Below are positions 55,261-64,000 of a stretch of 64,000 nt of DNA, in pieces. The notes beneath the pieces were generated by a model. That model ran no database searches. It was not told the origin of the DNA and worked only from the letters and a program-made list of their open reading frames with translations. Source of the DNA: Piezodorus guildinii (taxonomy: Eukaryota; Arthropoda; Insecta; Hemiptera; Pentatomidae); the NCBI GenBank assembly GCA_023052935.1, contig CM041293.1:180344789-180408788 (forward strand), given 5' to 3'. Within the stretch, counting starts at the first letter, position 1. Every line of letters begins with the position of its first letter. A program made the translations under genes and the position numbers.

Positions 55261-56499
55261 AATAAATAAATCAAAACGCAAGTTTTCATAATTACTAATT
55301 TAAAAAAATTAATACCTAAATAATTAAAGACAAAAAATAGGAATTCTTAACTTGCATAAATGCATCCTCACAACAACTGTGCAAACATATATGTATTAGG
55401 AGTGAATCCTGCTCAATCGCCGTTTATTATAATCTTTCCATTATATTAAGTTAGAAATTATTTCTATTTGTTCGTCTTTATTGGTTGATTTTATAACTTA
55501 CTCTAAGACTCTAAAGACTATATAATTATTCATTATAATAGTATTACGAGAGACACGCTCCTGCATCTCAGGGGAAAATTTAAATGTTGTGTCAGTTATC
55601 CTTAACACAGTTTGACCGATTAAGAGTACATAGCTTTAGGATCAGAAGTTCATCGTTACGAAAATTGCAGATAAGAAAAAAAAATATTGTGTTTTTTTTT
55701 AACATTCTGTTCATTATTATATTTAATATCTGTATAAATAAGAAACATACATTGGTTAGTTAATGAAAATGGTTCAGTTTAAGTGTTTGTTATATTAAGG
55801 TGAATCTTAAAGTGATATCATTACTGCCAATTATAACGGAATGAATTTCCAGTTACGCTAGTCAATATACCACAGATGACCCTATTTGTAGTATTTAATA
55901 ATATAAAATTAATTGATTAGATATATTAATTGCCGTATAGTCATTGCAGTAATATATTATGAGCTTTGATTCAAGCTAAATATACATCATACCTTTACAA
56001 ACGGCTGTTACTCCACTAAATAGAGTATGATTTAGATCAAAACCGAATAATTCAAAGCGAAATATTGCGTGAAATTAGCCCGGGTGCTTTAGGAGAAAAC
56101 GGTGCATCAAACGCGCACGAAATACCTTTTAAAGGGTCCCTGAAACACTAAAATAGCAGAGGGAGCGCTAATGAATGCAGGAACATCTGTATCAAGCAGC
56201 ACAAATTAAGTTGGAAACGTACAAAGGTGCCAGCTAGAAGAGATCAAAGATAGGTAGGCCCTTTTATACCCTGAAAGGGCTCCTGATAGATGGAGATACA
56301 GCTTGTGATTCGGGCAAACTAATCCTTTTCACAACACTCCACGGTTTGTTTCCCTTTTCATTTCCTTATTTCTCGTTTTTATTTTACTAGATTTACCCCT
56401 ATTTAGTTTAAAATGAATAAAATAATAAAATTCCCATGATTTTTTTTTAAATAAAAAAATATTTCATTTAATAATTTCTCGCTTTAAAACTCATTTGAG
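55261..56499. other. No recognised gene
   Basis: AT-rich to 56000; 56030-56350 is more balanced but without a recognisable domain. Confidence 0.4.
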
Positions 56500-56760
56500 C
56501 TGTTTTTGAGAAAATTGTAAAAAGGTGCAACATGTATAAAGGCTCTTTTGCATTGCAGATTTGGACTCAAAAGTTGCTGTAACATCACGGGCAATACACC
56601 CTTACAATGTAGTATGTCTGTTATATACGACTTTCCATTTTCGACCTAGTCCGAACATATACACTCACAAATACATAGACCTTTTAGCGGGACTTGGTCA
56701 TTTATATATACTTCATATATAGGTAAGGGAAAGTAAAAATAGCACTATTAAATTTCAAAT
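56500..56760 (-). repeat. Family H, reversed, palindrome-side end
   Basis: Reversed blocks (GAAAATTGTAAAAAGGTGCA) to TATATAGGTAAGGGAAAGTA at 56740. It is followed by AAAATAGCACTATTA, closely similar to the sequence after the copy ending at 58773. Confidence 0.65.
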
Positions 56761-56824
56761 GATAATAATTTATTTTATTTGAACAATTAGAGAAATTAAA
56801 TTATTATAGTTCTATAATAAATAG

Positions 56825-57375
56825 AAAAGCGATATTCCGGAGGAATAAAGGCGTGGTTAAAGATGAAAATCGGTGTTATTATTCATTTGCAAAATTACTT
56901 AGTCGCGGCTTCTTCCAACGAGTTTGAAGTTTGAAACTTACAAAACTTATTATTATATTGATGGTTCTATACGGGTGTGAAACGTGGTCACTTACTCTGA
57001 AGGATGAATAACACCTTAAGGTTATTTTCAGAATATGGTAATATGTAAACATAGTTGATCCAAAGATAGATGAAGTTACTGTGGAATTTTTAAATTTACA
57101 CCACGGGAATTACGGAGCTTTTTCTCTGTCAGTATAATTCAGTTGATAGCATCGCGGCGACTTCAATTGGGAGGCTAACAACTTTAAGGTTCTGTGAAGA
57201 ACGAATCTGAAAAAAACTAGTATGCGCCGAACCGATAGGTAGGAGTCTAAGTGTTTGGCCGAGGTGTAGATGGGAGGGTGTAAGCCCATCTCGGAATTTA
57301 TGGCTTGGACGAATGTGTGTAGGCAGTATTTGGTCGTACCGGCATGGAACCTTCAGGTCCGCTAGGCTTATTATT
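56825..57375 (+). pseudogene. RTE-type LINE C-terminus, heavily decayed
   Basis: The nucleotide sequence parallels 48163-48749: GATGGTTCTATACGGGTGTG, CTTACTCTGAAGGATGAATA and a terminal CTTATTATT tail. Indels and stops are frequent. It is the oldest of the three copies of this RTE family. Confidence 0.7.
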
Positions 57376-57892
57376 ATTTCTTAAAACACCCTTATACATG
57401 TTTATTGACATTTCGGTCCTGCGCCAAGTCATCAATACTTTTTCAGTGCACTCAAATAACAGGGTAACCTCTTATCTGAGGTAAATAAGGAGTAGAGCAG
57501 TGGCTCCCAATATTTATTCGCGGACACTTTTATTATACTACTTCAATGGCAATGACCCTCTAAATCCTGATAATCGTGAATATATATGTATACATATGTT
57601 TAAGTGTTGTAACTGGATAAAGGTTGGATTTCACAGCGTGGACGTCTCATGTTCACTGCCAAACGCAGGAGGGGGGAGTGTCGCATTAGGAGACAGGTCA
57701 AAGCCAGGCGCTAAGCTTCAGGAATAAAATAGGTATAATACGGTGAAGAATCAGCAATAAGTTTATTTCAGACCACGTGTGGAAATACTTGGATTCACCC
57801 AGTTATTTCTCAAAGTTTTTGTATTTTCTTAATCGATTAAAAGATCCATTATTGATAGCAATATACCAAAATCCACGACTAATCAAAAATAA
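57376..57892. other. Unassigned; possible hAT-like terminus at 57498
   Basis: CAGTGGCTCCCAATATTTAT, then GCGGACAC, resembles the start of many hAT elements (CAGTGGTTCCCAA, then GCGGACC). No matching inverted end or 8-bp duplication was found. Confidence 0.25.
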
Positions 57893-58773
57893 ATCTGGTG
57901 CGGGCAACACACTTTCACTTACATCCATTTTTAAAATCAATGAAAGAACATTCAAATACAGTTAGAGATAAAAATACGTGAAACTATTAAAGAATTAATT
58001 AAATCGAATTTATATAGAAACCTGTGTTTTATTAAAAAATCTATTAAATTATTATCTAAAATAATCAGTTAGTTTTATCTTCTTTTCATAGCTGTCTATT
58101 AACTTTTAAAGGCTTGAGTATAAGATAATACTGTTTCTAAAATCCTTAGCTTTCCAACGGTATATCATACATGAATATTACTGCTCTTATGTTCAAAAAC
58201 ATAAAAATTGCATTAAAAAAATATTTTTTCTGTTTTCTCCTTTAGTTGGGTATCGAACTCATTCAATTTATATATTTACCTGTTTTTTATCAGTGGTAAC
58301 AACATAATATACTTATTTTTATATAACCAACAAAATTAAAAGCACTTTAAAGAAACAAAATATCGGCATTTAAGCCCTGTCAGACCATTTTAATCCGAAT
58401 GAAACCTACATGATATTAAAGCCCATTAAATTTTACATCGATATAGCGAGTTTAATCAAAACCGTTGGAACCGTTTTCGGGAAAATCGAAAAAAGGGTGC
58501 AAAATGCATAGTATAAAGTGGCTCTTCTGGTAAGCTCATTTTGATGAAAAAGGTTTTGTACCGTCTCGGGCGTATAGTTGTCTTAAATATGAAATTTCAG
58601 TTTCATAGGACTTACCGTTTCCGCCCGGGAGTTATTACACACACAGACCTTTTTTGCGGGACATGGTTATTTGGACTCAGAGGGTTCCTAAAATGTGTAT
58701 TTCCGTTGAAAACTGGAATTCGAAAATTTTCAAGATCGCAATACTTTCCCTTACTATATATAGTAAGTGAAAG
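57893..58773 (-). repeat. Family H, reversed, full length
   Basis: About 880 bp from TCTGGTGCGGGCAACACAC to the terminal palindrome (58740-58773), with all internal blocks in order. It shows both ends clearly: the TCTGGTG end with CTTTCACTTAC about 20 bp inside, and the palindromic end containing the same word. Confidence 0.82.
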
Positions 58774-58899
58774 TAAAAATAACATTATTATGTTGCATAA
58801 TCTTTATTCAATTTGAATTTAACTTTGCAACGTATGATGTCTAATATGAATATGTCATTTAAAGTTGTACGGAACAAAGAAAGATAATAACGTAATGCA

Positions 58900-59100
58900 G
58901 TAGGATAGGAATCAATCTGAGAGAATCCAAAGTACAAAATAGAGAGGTGAAAAGGAAAAGGAGATGGTGGCTAGATCGTATTCATGTATTCAGGAATGGC
59001 TGCTTCTTGAAGGACCATAAGGATCTCTCAGCCGAGGTCCTACATAAACAGACCTTTCATTCGTCCTTCTCAAAGGGGCCTTCGAAGGAAAGCAAAAACA
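58900..59100 (+). pseudogene. Coding-like relic, unrecognised
   Basis: One frame reads EVKRKRRWWLDRIHVFRNG and ends about 59103. The RRWW-plus-basic pattern occurs at the start of Harbinger-type nucleases, but the match is short and upstream stops are present. Confidence 0.2.
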
Positions 59101-59103
59101 ACT

Positions 59104-59794
59104 AATCACTTCCCCAAATCAAATAGCTATTATTCTTTTCACTAATTGTTTATTTATGTTTAATATTATTATTTATGATTAATTTAAATTTAATAAACAA
59201 TTATACAGGTTGTCTCATAAGTGTCGCCATATTGTGGGAGCAGATACAATTGACCCCAAGAGGAACAAACTCTTAGTCCGATTTTCATCGGTTAGAGAGG
59301 AAAATCAAACTTCGTGTTTTTTCCTGTTATAGTTATAGTTTTCATCTGGAAAACTCAAATATATTCGATTTACATGCAAATAAAAATAATTGATACAAAA
59401 TAAAAGAAGGAAACATTTTTCAGAAGGTTAGCTAGTTGAACAGTCATATATGTAAAGTAGGAGCTACACAGACAATAAAATTTTAATTGTGGTAAATACT
59501 TTTCTTGTGAAAAACTTTTTATCTCTTATTTCCTACAAATAGGATCGGTAAGTACGAAACCTCAGATTTCTAACTATTGTTTCTTTGATATTAGAACTCT
59601 CTTATCTGCTTGGATTTTTTATTTTTTATTAAAACTAAAGGTACTAGCAAATATCCAATTTTTTTTTAATTTTCCTTCCTTACCCTTGACTATGGTCACA
59701 AAAAACGTTTTTTTTTCTCTTGAGCTGTATTATCTGTTCCCACAAAATGACTAGACATTAAGCACAAAATTTATTATTATTATATATTTATTGG
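59104..59794. other. No recognised gene
   Basis: ACAGGTTGTCTCATAAGTGTC at 59205-59225 looks like a DNA-transposon end, but no partner was found. The rest is AT-rich. Confidence 0.35.
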
Positions 59795-60819
59795 AGGGTC
59801 CTTCATAACCTGACGAAGGGATATAGCTCAAATCAAGCTCATTCCAACCCAAAAGTAGACGAAAATGTTTGCCTTCTGGATCAAATCCAGCTCATTCCAA
59901 GCTTTTGCCATCGCTCGCATCCATCTCGGAGATAACCTTGTACCTCAGTATCTTCACGGTCTCCAAAAACCGGGTTCAGTGTGTTGTCCATCGAAATTTT
60001 CAATCCGGAAAGAGCGCCTCCGAGAGAAGGGGTGGGGACAGAAAAGAAAGAACTCATGCTGAGAAGAAAATTGCTGTCATATCGTTCGTGAAAAAGTTGA
60101 AATGCAACAAAATTCATTACTGTCGAGAGAAGAGTTCCAAGAGGGTTTATGTGAGTCCTGATTTAACATTACCAAACATAGTTCAATGTATCAGAAATAG
60201 CATGAGAGAGACAATCTTCAGGTGACGAAGTATTTTTTCCGTAAAATCGTTTGTGTAAAAGTGAAGGTGTGAGCCGATGGATTACGATGACAACTGTTTC
60301 ATTAAAAGAACGACACTTTCTCCCGTTGCATTCTGCACTTTGTTCATAATATTTCTCTTAGATAAATAAATAAAAAACATTCCGTTCCATTTGGGTTTCC
60401 AATTTTTGACCTTTTTCAAATTGTACCAAATTTTATGTCTTAAACTGTGAAATTTCAGACCATTTGAAAGTGTTAAGTGGATGTCATTATTTAAAATTCA
60501 TGAAAAAACACAATAACATTAATGGTAAACTGGAAAAAAACAATATCCCACAACTTTATCGAACAAAAAAAACTAAAAAAGCAAGAAAACCCTGTTTTTG
60601 CATCAAAACCAGCTCATTCAATTACTATAATTTCTCCCGAGTTAATGCACCTAGGGTGAAACTGAAAAACTGGTCAAATTCTAGGTGGTTATACCTAAAA
60701 TTAAAAAAAAGAAAGAAAAAACTTTAGCTTCAGAACTATCGGCGTGAGAAGTTTTTCGTCTCTCCTGTAAAATTTTCAAAAATGGAATGAGCTGGTTTTG
60801 ATAGCAATCGCCTCAAATA
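59795..60819 (+). mobile_element. Putative DNA transposon (GAGGCG termini), copy A, left end missing
   Basis: The right end (60788-60819) reads TGGAATGAGCTGG and finishes AATCGCCTC, the reverse complement of the GAGGCG end of copy B. The left part starts with GGGTCCTTCATAACCTGACG, the inverted equivalent of 62118-62385. The motif AGCTCATTCC recurs at 59838, 59889 and 60609 and inverted at the end. A frame between about 59960 and 60225 encodes GGDRKERTHAEKK and KCNKIHYCREKSSKRVYVSPD. I associate this with the N-terminal region of a transposase-like protein family in insect genomes. The catalytic part is absent. Confidence 0.6.
59955..60225 (+). pseudogene. Transposase-like N-terminal domain fragment
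   Basis: About 90 residues ending at a stop near 60223. SKNRVQCVVHRNFQSGKSAS precedes GGDRKERTHAEKKI, then a K-rich helix and HYCREKSSKRVYVSPDLTL. The order (regular helix, GGDRK, HYCR, K.Y..PDL) is the one I recall from uncharacterised transposon-encoded proteins of insects. A role in DNA binding is an inference from its N-terminal position. Confidence 0.45.
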
Positions 60820-61375
60820 TATTTCGCATTATGTCTAGATCTCGTATGCTGGGTCGGATGAAAACACAACAGACCGCTTCATTTTTTTTTTTAATATTTC
60901 TTTTTTTTTCAGATCGACTGCATGAGCCCTACATGGTTGTTTAAAATAAAAGAATTATCATCACAACAGGTAACAATTGAAAAGTGGAGGTAAAGTCTCA
61001 TACAAAAGACGTTATAATTTTACATAAGAATTGAGTAACTAAATTAAATTGATAACAGAACGAAAAAAAAAATAAATAAAAATTAAAGAAAGATAGAAAA
61101 GTAATGATTTGATAATAATAGCTTTATTTCGCCCTTAATAGAACAACAAGCCTCTTTCTTGGGAGGTACAAGTCTGGTATTAGAATTAAAATAAAAATTA
61201 AAAAAAAACTTTTCTCTTCTTACTTCTTGCTGCTATTTGAAATATTTAAATTTTTGAACTTAAATATACACACAATTAAACATTTCTTACCTTATTCAAA
61301 CTATAATTTATAACCATGTATTTAATGATTGATTTTTTGTAATATTATTTCACATTTGTCTATTTCTGGCCACCG
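60820..61375. other. No recognised gene; LINE-like tail (-) near 61115-61190
   Basis: On the minus strand, ACTTGTACCTCCCAAGAAAG then CGAAATAAAGCTATTATTAT resembles a CR1/L2-type 3' tail. The surrounding DNA is A/T homopolymer-rich. Confidence 0.35.
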
Positions 61376-62117
61376 TAGCCCAACAATCCCCCACTACTTG
61401 CACTAGTTCGTCCCTCCACCTCGTCAGTGGTCTTCCTCGCCATCTCTTTCGATCTCTTGGAATCCATCCAGACCATCTACTGGGACCCAGCCTTTTGATA
61501 AACTTTTGAGGATAACTTGTTTTTTTAATTTTTTTGTTGCTGATGCGATCTTTCCTTTTTATGTTTAGTATGCTTCTAGAAAATTGGAGCTATGTCCTTG
61601 AAAGTTTTTAGATTTCTTTGCTGGTCATAGACCAGGTCTGCGAGCCATACAAAATAATGGAATAAACACAGGTTTCCAGGACTCTAGCCTTCAATGTTGG
61701 AGGTAACTGACTTTTAAAGACTTTTTTTACACTCCAGTATTTTTTCCATCCCATATTTATTTATTATTTTTTTCTTTTTAATGAGATAGGTTGACCTAAA
61801 TATATGTAATGATCAACAAAGCCGATAACCTGATTTTAATTTTTACTTCCCTTTGCTCTAAGTTTGTCATGATCTTTGTTTTATCAGTATTGATGACCAA
61901 TCCCACGGTCTCACATTGTATCAAGAGTTCCTCAACCATATCTTCGATTTCTGATATTGAATTGGCAAATATAACTATATCGCCTGCGAATATCAGGTTT
62001 GATAAATAGTTCCCATTCATGTTTATGCCTTTTCTATCCCATACCAACTTCCTGAAGACATCATTGAGCATACAATTAAGCAATATTAGAGATAGCGGAC
62101 ATCCCTGTTTAACTGTC
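61376..62117 (-). pseudogene. Second RTE-type LINE (RT-B), active site altered
   Basis: The minus strand encodes KQGCPLSLILLNCML, KGINMNGNYLSNLIF and an active site FAGDIVIFA in which the first aspartate of FADD is glycine. NTDKTKIMTN follows to about 61800. Frames then shift, and the C-terminus near 61380-61490 reads RWRGRPLTRWRDELVQV. This is a different RTE lineage from the copies at 36.6 and 47.7 kb. It joins the transposon copy B without a gap at 62117. Confidence 0.75.
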
Positions 62118-62445
62118 CCCCACCCCTTCTCTCGGAGGTGCTCTTTCCGGATTGAAAATTTCGATGGACAACACCTTGAACCCTGTTTTTGGAGACCATG
62201 AAGATACTGAGGTACAAGATTATCTCCAAGATGGATGTGAGCGGTCCTGGTGGGAGATGGCAAAAGCTTGGAATGAGCTGGATTTGATCCAGAAGGCACA
62301 CATTTTCGTCAACTTTTGGGTTGGAATGAGCTTGATTTGAGCTATATCCCTTCGTCAGGTTATGAAGGACCTTCCAAACTTTATGCGAAAACGTGGATTT
62401 CGGAAAAAATGGAATGAGCTGGGTTTGGTAGCAAACGCCTCATTT
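62118..62445 (-). mobile_element. Putative DNA transposon (GAGGCG termini), copy B, 5' end only
   Basis: On the minus strand it begins GAGGCGTTTGCTACCAAACC at 62440 and continues CAGCTCATTCCA. It runs through GAAGGTCCTTCATAACCTGA to GAGAGAAGGGGTGGGGGACA, where RT-B begins. 62118-62385 is an inverted partner of 59797-60048. AGCTCATTCCA occurs three times in this 330-bp piece. Confidence 0.6.
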
Positions 62446-63509
62446 GTAATACATTTAGCATCTTTGCTAATACATGTGAGATTCAAATAGTGGTTAGAAA
62501 ATTGGTTATATTTTGAATAAATACTTACACTTTTCAGAATACTTATATTTTTTGATATATTTCAAAAAGGTTTTAGACATTTTGTGTAACCTCATTGAGA
62601 ATTTTTCCTAACTAAAACAAAAACATCCTCATAGCTTATCTAAATGGTAGGCGGAATTTATTTGTTTTTTATCTTTTTCTATTATTTTTATTTTTTGAGG
62701 AGTGTAATTATAAATAGATATTGAAAAAATAAGACAGGCGTTGATGAGCAATAAGGTTCATGTCAAACTAACAGATAAGTGAACTTTATGTGGGAGTAGA
62801 GCACCAGATTTTTGGAAGGTTACATGATGGCAAACCCGACGAGGTACATCGCCCTTGGAGCAGAAGAGTAGAGAGGGGCGTCGGGTTACCAATTAGGCGC
62901 AGCCTGGATGACAGACCCTATCGCCAATTATTATTTCCTCCGCTTGGATCATCACCGGTGTAACTTACTCCAAGTCCTAATGATACTCAAAATCTCCTCC
63001 TCGTGTATATTAATTTCTTAATTGCTAGGGAATGGTTAACGAATCTGTGGAACTTTATTTCCAATTTTCAACAAATTATTTTCCTCATTTGCATATACAC
63101 TTACTATAGTATAGAATAGAATAGAATACACTTATACATTATATAAACTTACTATTCTTTTATAACTTAGGTTTAAAACCGGTTGTGGCAAGTAAATAAA
63201 TAATTATTTATTCTGTTATTTCAAATGTGTAGTAGGAAATCTTGTGCAGCCCAAACCTCAATACGTAGGTTCTAAAAAAAAAAAGAAAAATCGGTGCAAA
63301 TTATTACACAATTGTTTATTATTTTTAAATAAATATATTATGGTATAACCATTTCTATAGTTATGTATATATGTATATATTGTTTGTTTACCATACATTT
63401 TTATTAGGTATTTATTTACCCAGTTTTTTTTTTTGTTTTTTTTGTGAAACCTTAATATCTTGAATAAACGAAGGTTTCTGTGTTTACAAGTTATTTCCTC
63501 GAGCAATCT
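62446..63509. other. No recognised gene; short (GAATA)n at 63112-63130
   Basis: 62760-63000 is more balanced in composition; nothing recognised. TAGAATAGAATAGAATA at 63112-63128. Confidence 0.4.
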
Positions 63510-63945
63510 CAATGCTTCATACATTATTACACGTTTAAGGGTCTTCTGAGTCCAAATGACCAAGTGCGGCAATAATGTCTGTGTGTGTACGTGGGAACTC
63601 CCGCGCGTAAACTGAAATTTCATATGTAGGACAACTATATGCGCGAGATTTTAAAAACAATTTATCATTAAAATCAGCTGACCAGAAGAGCCGCTTTATA
63701 CCATGCATTTTGCACCTTTTTATGATTTTCTTAAAAGCGGCTCAAACAATTTTGAATAAATTCGCTATGTCAGTGTCAAATTTAACGGGCTTCAATATCA
63801 TGTAGGTTTCATTATGATTGAAATAATCTGACAGGGATATAATAAATTAAATAATATTTCAAAATTTCTTCTTCTAAAGTACCTTTAATTTTGTAGATTC
63901 GAATAAAATAACCATAGCGTCTGATTAGCATTGATTAAAATCAGG
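63510..63945 (+). repeat. Family H copy, lacking both termini
   Basis: Blocks from ACACGTTTAAGGGTC to TTAGCATTGATTAAAATCAGG. It ends at the same internal point where the composites at 9.3 and 17.4 kb switch orientation. Confidence 0.72.
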
Positions 63946-64000
63946 TAATAAAAAAAATTTATTTTCATCCATAAATTTGTTTGAAAATTCTTGAATTGAT

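Overview
This 64 kb window is almost certainly from an insect, or another arthropod, nuclear genome. It is AT-rich, has no operon structure, and carries long (TA)n and (GA)n microsatellites. Nearly every recognisable coding stretch belongs to a transposable element. I found no convincing host gene exon, rRNA or genuine tRNA gene. The element mix points to an insect: Jockey, CR1/L2, RTE and RNase H-bearing LINEs, Penelope-like termini, mariners, an env-less gypsy LTR element with AGTTA/TAACT ends, and a tRNA-derived SINE. A DNA-transposon N-terminal domain resembles proteins I associate with Hemiptera, but I do not commit to an order.

Layout. 1-9.5 kb: copies of a high-copy non-autonomous repeat (here 'family H', Helentron/DINE-like), a doubled Jockey relic, a frameshifted retroelement C-terminus, a 104-bp-armed inverted repeat, a tRNA-SINE and a 47-bp SINE fragment with its own target duplication. 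9.5-14.3 kb: an almost intact, full-length Jockey-clade LINE on the minus strand with 14-bp target duplications, an intact 892-residue ORF2 and an ORF1 broken by one stop. 14.4-19.7 kb: a deleted mariner, family H copies carrying nested LINEs, and a CR1-like LINE. 19.8-25.2 kb: a complete gypsy element with two identical 202-bp LTRs, inserted into a (TA)n tract; its gag and pol carry one frame break and in-frame stops.

25-41 kb: nested family H copies and LINE relics (Jockey, RTE, and an I/R1-like type with RNase H), two mariner or SINE insertions, and Penelope-like termini that share a hairpin followed by GAAACG. 41-57 kb: mariner deletion derivatives (one with perfect TIRs and a continuous ORF), two more SINEs, RTE and Jockey relics, microsatellites and unclassified repeats. 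57-64 kb: more family H, a putative DNA transposon present as two inverted partial copies with GAGGCG termini and repeated AGCTCATTCCA motifs, and a second RTE-type relic.

How it works together: LINE proteins act in cis on their own RNA and probably mobilise the SINE in trans. Family H and the deleted mariners need transposases or a replicase made elsewhere. Nesting gives relative ages: family H and the older Jockey fragments are hosts; the full-length Jockey, the gypsy element, several SINEs and the 48.9 kb mariner are the young layer. The most novel-looking signals are the hammerhead-like hairpin shared by five termini, the family H palindrome and recurrent head-to-head junction, the GAGGCG transposon, and the catalytically incomplete but well-preserved mariner.
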